Of a DNA stretch of 41,626 nt, positions 6,561 through 14,132 are shown piece by piece (within the stretch, counting starts at the first letter, position 1; the number at the start of each line of letters is the position of its first letter). The translations under genes were made by a program, and so were the position numbers. The stretch comes from Rikenellaceae bacterium (GTDB lineage Bacteria > Bacteroidota > Bacteroidia > Bacteroidales > UBA932): positions 1 to 41,626 of the forward strand of contig CAAGIL010000033.1 of NCBI GenBank assembly GCA_900769905.1, read 5' to 3'. Under the pieces are notes generated by a model. The model saw only the letters and a list, made by a program, of their open reading frames with translations, made no database searches and had not been told where the DNA came from.

Positions 6561-6957
6561 CTTCGTTCACGAAATCCAGGGATGCATACTTCACGAGCTG
6601 GTCGTACCAGTCGAGCACCTTGCGCATATGCGAAAGGTAGAACCTGTCGGCATCATAGTCAGGAATGGCCTTGGCGAAGAAATCGAGCACTTCGGCATCG
6701 GAGGCCTTGCAGGAAGGGGCCTGCTCCTCTCCGAGGGCGGCCTTGATGGCAAGGAACACGTCGGCAAGCTTCATCTCGCCTTCTGAAGTGTATATGGCTA
6801 TGTCGGCGAGGGTGGTGATGCGGCTGGAGCCGGAGAACACCGTCCTCTTCTTGTCGGCAAGGCCTTCAGCCACAGCTCCGTTGCGGGCCTGGGCAAGATA
6901 TCTGTAGAGTCCGTGATGTCCGGACACAGAAAGAATTCTGGCTAAATCTGTCTTCAT
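6535..6957 (-). CDS. DUF5606 domain protein
   Basis: This 140-residue cytoplasmic protein of unknown function is found mainly in Bacteroidota. The N-terminal stretch MKTDLARILSVSGHHGLY resembles the family opening: a small beta-rich domain (about 1-60) that begins by reading as a 'regulatory' element. It is followed by a helical part with FFAKAIPDYDADRFYLSHMRKVLDWY and an acidic tail. The ATG overlaps the coaE stop by ATGA, and its own end overlaps rimO by 26 bases. Translation of the three genes is therefore probably coupled. No catalytic motif or membrane segment is seen. Confidence 0.82.
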   Translation of the reverse strand: MKTDLARILSVSGHHGLYRYLAQARNGAVAEGLADKKRTVFSGSSRITTLADIAIYTSEGEMKLADVFLAIKAALGEEQAPSCKASDAEVLDFFAKAIPDYDADRFYLSHMRKVLDWYDQLVKYASLDFVNEDEQPAEEN

Positions 6958-7478
6958 TTCAATATGTCTTTTAAAATATTATCCAATTCATTGTGCAGAG
7001 CCTCGAGCTCTCCATTGTTTTCCACACTCCAGTCGGGAACGGCATCGGCAAAGTTCTGCAAACTGTCCCTTTCAGCCGCCTTCGGGTTCCTCCGGCAGCG
7101 GACTTCAAAATCTGCACCCACAATCAACACTTTATCATACAAACCGTTAAATATGCTCTTCTGAAGCATTACTGCAGACTCGATTACGAGCAAGGGCGCA
7201 TTCTGAGCCGCCTTCCAGGCCTTGATATCCTCAACCACATAAGGGTAAACTATACTTTCAAGTTTTTCCCTTTTCACATCATCGCTGAAAATGATCCCTA
7301 TACGGTCCCAGCTGACTCCAAGGGCTTCCTCTATGTCGCACTTCAGCCCGGGAATCAGGGAATAGAGCATCTTGGTCCTGGAGTCGCAGTCGTAAACCGG
7401 CACCCCGCGCCCGGCGAAGTAGCTGCAGGCCTCGGACTTGCCGCTGCCTATCGGTCCGCTTATCAGCAAAGTGATCAT
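6954..7478 (-). CDS. coaE: Dephospho-CoA kinase
   Basis: CoaE phosphorylates the 3'-hydroxyl of dephospho-CoA, the last step of coenzyme A synthesis. The P-loop GPIGSGKS is at the very N-terminus, followed by VYDCDSRTK and VIESAVM, all as in the family. The start chosen is MITLLISG, giving 174 residues, because its ATG overlaps the ybbR stop as ATGA; an in-frame Met six codons upstream (7496) would lie inside ybbR. The protein is shorter than many CoaE proteins (about 200 residues), mainly at the C-terminus. Overlap with ybbR and DUF5606 at both ends indicates a single polycistronic mRNA. Confidence 0.9.
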   Translation of the reverse strand: MITLLISGPIGSGKSEACSYFAGRGVPVYDCDSRTKMLYSLIPGLKCDIEEALGVSWDRIGIIFSDDVKREKLESIVYPYVVEDIKAWKAAQNAPLLVIESAVMLQKSIFNGLYDKVLIVGADFEVRCRRNPKAAERDSLQNFADAVPDWSVENNGELEALHNELDNILKDILK

Positions 7479-8404
7479 TTCGCCTTCAACATACAATCCA
7501 CAACCTCAGGACTTATGCTCCAGTCTATCACCCCGGACGGCATATTGTCACATTTTGCTACACAGCGTCCGGTCAGAGAGACGGAGAAATCCTTGTAATC
7601 CACATAGAAGTCGGCCGTTTTGGAAGGATCCATGCTTACCGGAAAGGCGCAGCGGAACACGACCTCTGCGGTGGACGGAAGCACGGACAGGCTTTGTCCG
7701 GAAGGCACGTTGCGGGTCTGTATCTTGACCTCCGAACGCAGTTCCACATAACGGCTCACATCTACGGAATACTTCACCACTTCGTCCGAAAGACGCAGCC
7801 CGCGCGGCACGTCAAGTTTCACCGTGCCGTGGACATCCGCATCTATTTCACTGAGTTCCACGGGTTTGGTAAGGACCCTGTCTATGCTTTCCAGCCTGGA
7901 CGGCTCCCCGTACACATATACGGAGTCCGGCTGCACGCGCATAGGACCCAGGGCCATATACTGGGACTTGAAGCTCAGCGACTGCACCTGCTGCACCGGC
8001 ACCTTCTTGTGGCTTTCCGGATTGAAGGAGAAGCTGAGCTCGTCGGAGAGGAAGGACTCCACGGAGCTTCCGTCTCCAAAAATAGCAGAACCGTATTTGT
8101 AAAGGGCAGAGGACTGGAGACTGTACCTGTCACCCCCGGAATACTTGAAATCCGACGGGTTGAACACTACGGTCAAAGGCCTCTTGCGGGCACGGGACAG
8201 CAGGAAATGCCGAAAACCCGATGCCCTGACCTGAGCGGTCACGGTGGCATCGGTTGACGACACTTCAGCCCTTGCATCTATGTTGCTCTTCGCGATCACC
8301 GGCACGCTCACCACGCTCACATAGGTCTGTGAAAGATTGTGGATGAGCCATACTCCGGCAGAGAGCAGCAGGCAAAGGAGAAACTGTATCCCCTCCTTCC
8401 TCAC
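7475..8404 (-). CDS. YbbR/CdaR-like membrane-anchored protein
   Basis: This 309-residue protein has one N-terminal transmembrane helix (about 7-26, LLCLLLSAGVWLIHNL) followed by extracytoplasmic beta-rich YbbR-like repeats. In Firmicutes the YbbR family protein CdaR regulates diadenylate cyclase CdaA. In Bacteroidota it sits next to yajC and coaE and its role is unclear. The repeats begin near VPVIAKSN and again near VPVQQVQSL and VKLDVPRGL, with VYVYGEPS typical of the fold. Translation starts at GTG (8402-8404), sharing one base with the yajC stop codon. No cdaA gene is seen nearby. Confidence 0.82.
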   Translation of the reverse strand: MRKEGIQFLLCLLLSAGVWLIHNLSQTYVSVVSVPVIAKSNIDARAEVSSTDATVTAQVRASGFRHFLLSRARKRPLTVVFNPSDFKYSGGDRYSLQSSALYKYGSAIFGDGSSVESFLSDELSFSFNPESHKKVPVQQVQSLSFKSQYMALGPMRVQPDSVYVYGEPSRLESIDRVLTKPVELSEIDADVHGTVKLDVPRGLRLSDEVVKYSVDVSRYVELRSEVKIQTRNVPSGQSLSVLPSTAEVVFRCAFPVSMDPSKTADFYVDYKDFSVSLTGRCVAKCDNMPSGVIDWSISPEVVDCMLKAK

Positions 8405-8721
8405 TACTTCGCAGGGGTGGTATCCTTCTGGACGGAGTTCTTGTCCACGCGGAGCTTCACGTCGCCGTCCACCTTGATGAGCACGGTGGTCTCGTCAACC
8501 TCGGCTATGGTGCCGTAGATGCCGCCCACGGTGATGACCTTGTCTCCCTTGGTGAGGGCTTTCCTCATTTCGTCGAGGGCCTTCTGCTGCTTGCGCTGAG
8601 GCCTGATCATGAAGAAATACATCACGAGGAATATGAGGGCGAACATGATTAGCATGCTCCAAAGGCTGCCCTGCTGTGAGCCGCTGGCCTGTAAAATAAT
8701 TGTACTTAACATTTTATTCAT
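8404..8721 (-). CDS. yajC: Preprotein translocase subunit YajC
   Basis: This 105-residue single-pass inner-membrane protein is an accessory of the Sec translocon together with SecDF. It has one transmembrane helix (about 22-40, MLIMFALIFLVMYFFMI), the conserved RPQRKQQ just after it, and a cytoplasmic SH3-like part with KGDKVITVGGIYG. Two starts are possible: the ATG ending at 8721, which overlaps nusB by 8 bases, or Met4 (8712), which would give a TAAAATG junction with the nusB stop and a shorter N-terminus MLSTIILQ. The shorter form is at least as plausible. Confidence 0.92.
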   Translation of the reverse strand: MNKMLSTIILQASGSQQGSLWSMLIMFALIFLVMYFFMIRPQRKQQKALDEMRKALTKGDKVITVGGIYGTIAEVDETTVLIKVDGDVKLRVDKNSVQKDTTPAK

Positions 8722-9643
8722 TGTTTTGGTGATTATTGATCAGTTTGTCGAGCAGACCGTTCACGAAACCGCTGCTCTCCGGGGTGCTGTAGGACTTGGA
8801 GATGTCCACGTATTCGTTGATTATGACCTTGACCGGGGTCTGCGGAAAGGCCTTGGCCTCAGCCATTCCGCATATGATGAGGGCCAGGTCAGTGGTGCAG
8901 ATGCGGTCCCGGTTCCACTTCGGGGTGAGTTTCGCAATTTCTTCGGTGAACTGCGCAAAATTGAGATATGCCGCGCGCAGCAGGGACACCACGAACAGCT
9001 TGTCGCTGCTCTTGGCTTCATTGCCCGGGAGTTCGCTCGCGTAAAGCGGCGGCAGCGTCCACCTCTCTCCCCTGCCCAGCGCACGCACGCTGCGGCAGCA
9101 CCAGCTCAGCACGTAGCCCAGGTCGTCGTTCCAGAATATGGACAGCTCTTCGAGTATGTCGACCAGCTCCTTGTTGTCTTCGAACTCGCGCTCGTAAATC
9201 CTGGCCCAGATGTTCGCATCCTCCTCAAGTCCGCTCTTCTCCGAATCGAGGTAGTCACGGAAATATTTGGAATCGCGTATGCTCTCGTAAAGGTGGCGCA
9301 GCAGCATATCGTACGGCTCCCAGCTGAGCTTCTTCTTCGCCACGAGCTTGGTGAAGTCCGGGTCCTGCTCCAGCAGCGGAGCGATGCCGTTGTTTACGAA
9401 TTTGAGGTTCGGGTTCAGCTCCTCCTCCGTAGGGTTGAACTTGGCGCGGGCGGCTTCTATTCTGTCGGAGGCCTCCCTGGTCAGGGGTCCGGCAATGGAA
9501 AGAAGGAAGAGGTACAGGTCCCTGGTGGCTTCGCAGGAGACATCCAGAAGGGCTTCAGCCTCCTTTAGAGTCATACCCGGATTTTCTGCATAACCGTAAA
9601 TCGCCTTGAAGACTTTTGTACGGAGAATTCGTCTATTGAGCAT
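8714..9643 (-). CDS. nusB: Transcription antitermination factor NusB, long Bacteroidota form
   Basis: This 309-residue protein is more than twice the length of E. coli NusB (about 140 residues). The NusB RNA-binding fold occupies the C-terminal part, where RDRICTTDLALIICGMAEA, TPVKVIINEYVDISKSYSTPESSGFVNGLLDKL are recognisable. The N-terminal half, with RRILRTKVFKAIYGY at its start, is the helical extension usual for Bacteroidota. NusB with NusE (S10) binds boxA RNA in rRNA leaders to prevent premature termination. It is the first gene of the operon running to rimO. A TATCTTTG box lies 30 bases upstream. Confidence 0.93.
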   Translation of the reverse strand: MLNRRILRTKVFKAIYGYAENPGMTLKEAEALLDVSCEATRDLYLFLLSIAGPLTREASDRIEAARAKFNPTEEELNPNLKFVNNGIAPLLEQDPDFTKLVAKKKLSWEPYDMLLRHLYESIRDSKYFRDYLDSEKSGLEEDANIWARIYEREFEDNKELVDILEELSIFWNDDLGYVLSWCCRSVRALGRGERWTLPPLYASELPGNEAKSSDKLFVVSLLRAAYLNFAQFTEEIAKLTPKWNRDRICTTDLALIICGMAEAKAFPQTPVKVIINEYVDISKSYSTPESSGFVNGLLDKLINNHQNNE

Positions 9644-9673
9644 ATTTTCGAACTAAAATCAAATTTTATCGTG

Positions 9674-9681
9674 CAAAGATA
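9674..9681 (-). promoter_or_regulatory. nusB operon -7 promoter box (TATCTTTG)
   Basis: A perfect minus-strand TAnnTTTG box lies 30 bases before the nusB ATG. It is back to back with the divergent DUF3276 promoter. It would drive the whole nusB-rimO run. No strong -33 sequence is seen. Confidence 0.5.
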
Positions 9682-9703
9682 GCAAGTAATCCATAAATTA
9701 TTC

Positions 9704-9711
9704 TAATTTTG
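9704..9711 (+). promoter_or_regulatory. DUF3276 operon -7 promoter box (TAATTTTG)
   Basis: A perfect plus-strand TAnnTTTG box lies 55 bases before the ATG at 9767. The alternative GTG at 9725 would leave only 13 bases. It probably drives DUF3276, the amidohydrolase and PNP. Confidence 0.5.
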
Positions 9712-9766
9712 CAATACCAAGATAGTGATTTTTCGTCTCAGGACGAAATTTAAAAGATTATTTTAT

Positions 9767-10105
9767 ATGTACAGAGATGATTTCGACAAGGCTAGGTTCG
9801 AAAGCCGTGACGGGGACGATGTATATTCCAAGCCTGTGAGAGCTGGAAAGCGTACATACTTCTTCGATGTGAAGTCCACCAAGGACAACAAGGACTTCTA
9901 TATGACAATTACCGAAAGCAAGCGCCGCACCAATCCTGACGGCAGCTTCGCTTACGACAAACACAAGATTTTCCTCTACAAGGAAGACTTCGAGAAGTTT
10001 GCCGAAGGCTTCCAGGAGGTAGTCGCCTACATCAGGGACAATTGCTTCAACGGGGAAATCCCTCAGCGCAGCCAGGAGTCAGACATTCAATTCGAGGATC
10101 TTTGA
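9767..10105 (+). CDS. DUF3276 (PUR-alpha-like) nucleic-acid-binding protein
   Basis: This 112-residue protein belongs to the DUF3276/PurA-like family, related to the Borrelia PUR-domain protein that binds single-stranded nucleic acid. Family signatures are VYSKPVRAGKRTYFFDVKST, the DFYMTITESKRR strand and KHKIFLYKEDFEKF. The start is set at MYRDDFDKA, because the family normally begins shortly before VYSK. An in-frame GTG at 9725 would add 14 residues of poor match. The last codon and stop overlap the next gene's ATG (TGATG), so the two are translationally coupled. Its role is probably RNA/DNA binding with a regulatory effect; a direct link to purine metabolism is not shown. Confidence 0.88.
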   Translation: MYRDDFDKARFESRDGDDVYSKPVRAGKRTYFFDVKSTKDNKDFYMTITESKRRTNPDGSFAYDKHKIFLYKEDFEKFAEGFQEVVAYIRDNCFNGEIPQRSQESDIQFEDL

Positions 10106-11379
10106 TGTCATCCATACTTCTCAAGGATATCACGGTAGACGGTGTCCTCAGGGACGTTCTCATCAGCGGCGGGCTCATCAGCAGAATAGGGCCTGCGGGG
10201 GCGAGTGCGCTCTGGGAACTGGCGGGTGATATGGAAGTGATGAACTGTTCGGGCATGGTTGCCATCCCTGGCTTTGTCAATATGCACACCCATTCCCCTA
10301 TGGCGCTGATGCGCGGCATAGGCGAGGATATGGTCTTCCACGAGTGGCTGGCGAAGATCTGGAAGGTCGAGGAGAAACTCGACCACGAATTCGTTTACTG
10401 GGCCACGAAGGTCGCGTGCATGGAGATGATACGCACCGGCACCACCACCTTCAACGACCAGTACTGGTTCTTCGAGGAATCGGTGCGCGCCGCTAAGGAG
10501 ATGGGCTTGCGCATAGCCACCGGCTACGACGTGATGGACAAGGGCAGCGAAGAGGAGGCGGAAAGGCAGAAAGCGCAGTGCGAGAGCAAGAGCGCGGCCT
10601 ACCTCGGCAAGAAGGACAATTCCCTGATTTACGAGATCGCGTTCCACGCAGTGTACTCCGTAAGCGAGGAGATGATGCTCTGGGTGAGCGATTTCGCGCA
10701 GAAGCACGACCTCAAAATGCACATACACCTGTCCGAAACCCGCAAGGAAGTGGAGGATTGCAAGGCGGCGCACGGCGGGCTTAGTCCGGTGGAGTACCTC
10801 GACCGTCTGGGCATACTCTCCGACCGGGTGCTGGCTGCCCACACCCTCTGGGTCAGCGACAATGACATTGAAATCCTCGCGAAGAGGGGCGTGCACTGCA
10901 TCCACAACATCAATTCCAACACCAAGCTGGCCTCGGGCTACCGCTTCCGCTACAACGAGATGCGGGACGCTGGCGTGAACCTGTGCCTGGGCACAGACGG
11001 CTGCGCGTCATCCAACAACCTGGATATGCTGGAAGCGATGAAGAACGCTGCCATCTTCCAGAAAGCGTGGCGCGACGACCCGTCTGCACTGCCTCTGCCG
11101 GAGCTGATGGATATGGCAACGGTGAACGGAGCAAAGGCCCTGGGCCTCAATACCGGACGCATAGAAGAGGGAGCCATCGCCGACCTGAGCATAGTCGATA
11201 CCGACAACAGTTTCTTCCTTTCCAACGGACCTTTCCTTGCAAATCTCGTGTATTCAGCCCATTCCGACTGCATACACTCGGTGATATGCAACGGGCGTTT
11301 CGTGATGCGCCATCGCGAGATTCCGGGCGAGAAGGAAATCCTCGCCCAGGCACGGAATATGCTTAAGAAGATTGCGTGA
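10105..11379 (+). CDS. mtaD: Amidohydrolase, MTA/SAH (nucleoside) deaminase-like
   Basis: This 424-residue metal-dependent hydrolase of the amidohydrolase superfamily is closest to 5'-methylthioadenosine/S-adenosylhomocysteine deaminases. It would convert adenine nucleosides to inosine analogues with release of ammonia. Metal and active-site motifs are HTHSPMALMRG (H61, H63), MHIHLSE, LAAHTLWV and LGTDGCASSNN with the catalytic Asp. The start at 10105 gives a TGATG overlap with DUF3276, which is preferred over an upstream in-frame Met at 10042 that lies inside that gene. PNP follows after 33 bases, which fits a deaminate-then-phosphorolyse salvage route. The exact substrate (MTA, SAH, adenosine or another aminopurine) cannot be read from the sequence. 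Confidence 0.82.
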   Translation: MSSILLKDITVDGVLRDVLISGGLISRIGPAGASALWELAGDMEVMNCSGMVAIPGFVNMHTHSPMALMRGIGEDMVFHEWLAKIWKVEEKLDHEFVYWATKVACMEMIRTGTTTFNDQYWFFEESVRAAKEMGLRIATGYDVMDKGSEEEAERQKAQCESKSAAYLGKKDNSLIYEIAFHAVYSVSEEMMLWVSDFAQKHDLKMHIHLSETRKEVEDCKAAHGGLSPVEYLDRLGILSDRVLAAHTLWVSDNDIEILAKRGVHCIHNINSNTKLASGYRFRYNEMRDAGVNLCLGTDGCASSNNLDMLEAMKNAAIFQKAWRDDPSALPLPELMDMATVNGAKALGLNTGRIEEGAIADLSIVDTDNSFFLSNGPFLANLVYSAHSDCIHSVICNGRFVMRHREIPGEKEILAQARNMLKKIA

Positions 11380-11412
11380 TGCAATATCAACAGACTAAAA
11401 CCACCGCATAAT

Positions 11413-12252
11413 ATGAACATTGACACAGCACTGATCGTCAAGCGCATTCACGACTGCGCAGACTATTTGAAAGAAAAGACGGGCGGGATGAAACCCGTCG
11501 CAGGAATAGTACTCGGAAGCGGACTGGGTAAGCTTGCCGAAAACATCGAAAACCCTGTTGTCATCCCATACAAGGACATTCCGGGCTTCCCTGTATCCAC
11601 GGCAGTGGGCCACAAGGGCAACTTCATCTTCGGACAGCTAGGAGGCAAGGACGTGGTTGCAATGCAGGGCCGTTTCCACTATTATGAAGGATATCCTATG
11701 GAAAATGTCACCATAGGAGTGAGGGTGATGAAGACCCTCGGCGTGGAATATCTCTTCGTATCCAATGCCGCCGGAGCCTGCAACCAGGACTACAAGGTCG
11801 GCGACCTAATCGTCATCCGCGACCACATCAACCTCATGCCGAATCCTCTCGTAGGTCCGAACCTTGAAGAGTTCGGTGAGCGTTTCCCGGATATGACTTG
11901 CGCATACGACCTTCAGCTTCAGGCACTTGCGGAAAGCATTTGTCCCGAGTTGAACATTCCTGTCAAGAAGGGCGTATATCTTGCCAGCACCGGTCCTACC
12001 TACGAGACCCCGGCAGAAGTCAGGTTCTACCACTCCATCGGAGCAGACCTGCTCGGAATGTCCACGGTCCCAGAAGTCATCGTCGCCCGCCACTGCGGCC
12101 TGCGCGTCTTCGGTATGTCCGTAGTCACCAATATGTCCAACTTCCTCAATGCCGAGAAGAACTACAACGACGGCAACGACGTGGTGAAGCAGGCAAATCT
12201 CGCCTCCGAGCGCATGACTGCCCTCTTCTCCCGGATGATTGCTGCACTCTGA
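11413..12252 (+). CDS. Purine nucleoside phosphorylase (trimeric type)
   Basis: This 279-residue enzyme of the trimeric PNP/MTAP family cleaves purine nucleosides with phosphate to a free base and (deoxy)ribose 1-phosphate. The phosphate-binding GIVLGSGLG near the N-terminus, GRFHYYEGYP, FVSNAAGA and STGPTYETPAE are all visible. The base-site sequence ends in VVTNMSN; the Asn indicates preference for 6-oxopurines (inosine, guanosine), whereas MTA phosphorylases have Asp at this position. This fits the neighbouring deaminase, which would supply inosine-type nucleosides. A terminator follows directly. punA is the usual name for this type, but naming varies. Confidence 0.92.
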   Translation: MNIDTALIVKRIHDCADYLKEKTGGMKPVAGIVLGSGLGKLAENIENPVVIPYKDIPGFPVSTAVGHKGNFIFGQLGGKDVVAMQGRFHYYEGYPMENVTIGVRVMKTLGVEYLFVSNAAGACNQDYKVGDLIVIRDHINLMPNPLVGPNLEEFGERFPDMTCAYDLQLQALAESICPELNIPVKKGVYLASTGPTYETPAEVRFYHSIGADLLGMSTVPEVIVARHCGLRVFGMSVVTNMSNFLNAEKNYNDGNDVVKQANLASERMTALFSRMIAAL

Positions 12253-12267
12253 CAGACGCTTGCATAT

Positions 12268-12307
12268 AAAAAAGAAGGGTGACCAAAAAGGGTCATCCTC
12301 TTTTTTT
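12268..12307 (+). terminator. Terminator after purine nucleoside phosphorylase
   Basis: TGACC (12280-12284) pairs with GGTCA (12291-12295). The stem extends outward through GGG/TCC and an A-run/T-run, with one mismatch, and ends in seven T residues on the plus strand. It closes the DUF3276-deaminase-PNP unit. Confidence 0.82.
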
Positions 12308-12308
12308 G

Positions 12309-12316
12309 TAACTTTG
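12309..12316 (+). promoter_or_regulatory. -7 promoter box of the DUF1016 gene (TAACTTTG)
   Basis: A perfect TAnnTTTG box lies one base after the preceding terminator's T-run and 19 bases before the ATG, giving the nuclease gene its own promoter. No -33 match is clear because the terminator occupies that position. Confidence 0.5.
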
Positions 12317-12335
12317 CAATCAAACAGAAAGAAAA

Positions 12336-13436
12336 ATGAGTATTCAAGTAAATGATACATTGGCGGATTGTTTCAGTGGTTATGCGAAATTACTCCGGCA
12401 GATTAAACAGAGGGTGCTGCTTGCACAACAACGCGCGATTTATGCTGCCAATGAAGAAATGCTACGAATGTACTGGGATATTGGCGGAATGCTGCAACAA
12501 AGTCAAGATGTCGACGGTTGGGGAAAGAAGACCTTGCAGCGGCTGGCGGTGGATTTGAAGAACGACTATCCTGAAATCAAAGGTTTCTCTGTGAGAAACA
12601 TGCAGTGTATGATGCAGTTCTTCAATGAATATAATCAGGAGCTGACGATGGTAAAAGATGTCGGTCTCCCAATTACGCAACCAATGGTTGCGCAATTGAA
12701 TACATACAATTTTACTCTTCCGATAAAGCACCTGGACTGGACACATAATCTAATATTGTTGCAGCAAGTAAAGGATATACGGGCAAGATATTGGTATATG
12801 GTACAAAGTATTACATCCAATTGGAATAAACGCTATCTACAGGAAGCCATCAAACTTGACCATTACGGCAAACATGGGGCATTGGCCAATAATTTCACCG
12901 AGACCCTACCTGCACCAGAAGCGAGTGAGGTCAAGTCCATGCTCAAAGACCCTTATATATTCGATATGCTGACTTTCACAGACCAGTATAATGAGCGTGA
13001 TGTAGAGATAGGTCTGGTCAGTCATGTAGAAAAGTTTCTCATTGAAATGGGGGCCGGGTTTGCCTTTATGGGACGGCAATACCACATAGAAGTGTCAGGG
13101 GATGATTATTACATCGACATCCTGATGTATAACACTTTCCTGCACCGCTATTTGGTGATTGAACTGAAAGATACCGAGTTCTTTCCGGAATATATCGGCA
13201 AGCTCAATTTCTACTGTTCCGCCGTAGATGACATACTATGCCGTGAAGGTGACAACCGCACTATCGGTCTTTTGCTTTGCAAGACTAAAGACCGCATCAA
13301 AGCCGAATATGCCTTGCGTGATATTCATAAACCGATAGGAATTTCCGACTATGAATTAGGACAAGCTTTGCCGAAAGATATACGGGGAAGCCTACCTACG
13401 ATTGAGGAAATCGAGAAAGAATTTGAAACGGAATAA
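12336..13436 (+). CDS. DUF1016 family PDDEXK nuclease-like protein (YhcG-like)
   Basis: This 366-residue protein has the usual two-domain layout. The N-terminal DUF1016 helical domain (about 10-190) includes NEEMLRMYWDIG, the GWGKKTLQRLA stretch and FSVRNMQCMMQFF. The C-terminal PDDEXK nuclease-like domain contains YYIDILMYN and LVIELKD, the D...ExK core. YhcG-like proteins are widespread, sporadically distributed and often found in accessory or defence-rich loci, but their biological role is not settled. The gene is visibly AT-richer than its neighbours, has its own promoter, and sits between two strong terminators with the unknown gene at 13501. That points to an acquired pocket. No restriction-modification partner is present. 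Confidence 0.87.
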   Translation: MSIQVNDTLADCFSGYAKLLRQIKQRVLLAQQRAIYAANEEMLRMYWDIGGMLQQSQDVDGWGKKTLQRLAVDLKNDYPEIKGFSVRNMQCMMQFFNEYNQELTMVKDVGLPITQPMVAQLNTYNFTLPIKHLDWTHNLILLQQVKDIRARYWYMVQSITSNWNKRYLQEAIKLDHYGKHGALANNFTETLPAPEASEVKSMLKDPYIFDMLTFTDQYNERDVEIGLVSHVEKFLIEMGAGFAFMGRQYHIEVSGDDYYIDILMYNTFLHRYLVIELKDTEFFPEYIGKLNFYCSAVDDILCREGDNRTIGLLLCKTKDRIKAEYALRDIHKPIGISDYELGQALPKDIRGSLPTIEEIEKEFETE

Positions 13437-13500
13437 CTCCGTAAAAAACAATGTTACAGGACTTCGTGTTGTGTGAAGCGCAATTTGGAGTCCTATAATA

Positions 13501-13980
13501 TTAATTGAGTACAGTTATGAGAGCATATATCACCCCCAATAAAGCAACAATTACGGACAAAAGTACAAGTCTCGTAACCTTCATTCTGACAAACTTATTA
13601 TAATCATCCCTAAGCAAATCCAGGTTTTCCTTTGAGACGGTCATACCTACTTGCTCCAGAGCCTTTGGCAACCTGTCGATTATATTACCTTTCTTGGAAT
13701 CTGGGGCATCAAGGTAAAAGGTGAACGGGATAAACTTTCCATTTGAGTCCTTTTCTTCAAAATGATAATGAAGTACGATATCGCCTAAGATCCATCTGTA
13801 TATAAACCTGGCTTCTGACATACTGGAATCATTCTTGTACTCATGGCGAAACTTCTCAGATGTCAAAAGACGATAAGCCTGTTCCTGTTGTCTGGTTCCT
13901 GAATACTCAGATAATTCACCATTAATCAGACACATATCCTTTCCTGAGTTCGGATCTGTATAAAACAATATTGGTTCCAT
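13501..13980 (-). CDS. Unknown protein with C-terminal transmembrane helix
   Basis: I do not recognise this 159-residue protein. Residues 1-130 are soluble and hydrophilic, with two tryptophan/tyrosine-rich stretches (around RFIYRWILGDIVLHYHF and FIPFTFYLDAPD) and a helical DRLPKALEQVGM segment. Residues about 137-158 (LVLLSVIVALLGVIYALI) form a single transmembrane helix at the very C-terminus, as in tail-anchored proteins. There is no signal peptide. It is convergent with the DUF1016 nuclease gene (64-base gap) and shares its lower GC. No promoter match is obvious upstream. A function cannot be assigned; membership of a small acquired pocket with the nuclease is an inference from position and base composition. 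Confidence 0.7.
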   Translation of the reverse strand: MEPILFYTDPNSGKDMCLINGELSEYSGTRQQEQAYRLLTSEKFRHEYKNDSSMSEARFIYRWILGDIVLHYHFEEKDSNGKFIPFTFYLDAPDSKKGNIIDRLPKALEQVGMTVSKENLDLLRDDYNKFVRMKVTRLVLLSVIVALLGVIYALITVLN

Positions 13981-14081
13981 ATCAATACTTAGCGATTAAT
14001 TAAATAACATTCAATGATTTACCATAAGAATAGCTCGGCCAAAGGCTCTTTATAGATATCTCTAAAATGGAAAACTAGGAT

Positions 14082-14118
14082 AAAAAGGCCCCGAAGCACT
14101 TGGCTCCGGGGTCTTTTT
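14082..14118 (-). terminator. Terminator downstream of rny (bidirectional shape)
   Basis: AAAAAGGCCCCG pairs with CGGGGTCTTTTT (12 bp including one G-U). It lies 15 bases past the rny stop. A-run and T-run flank both sides, so it can stop transcription from either strand and insulates the 12.3-14.0 kb pocket. Confidence 0.85.
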
Positions 14119-14132
14119 GTATTGGGATGCTC

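Noticed and set aside
12309..13980. Integrated mobile element around the DUF1016 gene
   Set aside because: No integrase, transposase, flanking direct repeat or tRNA attachment site is visible; only base composition and isolation suggest acquisition.
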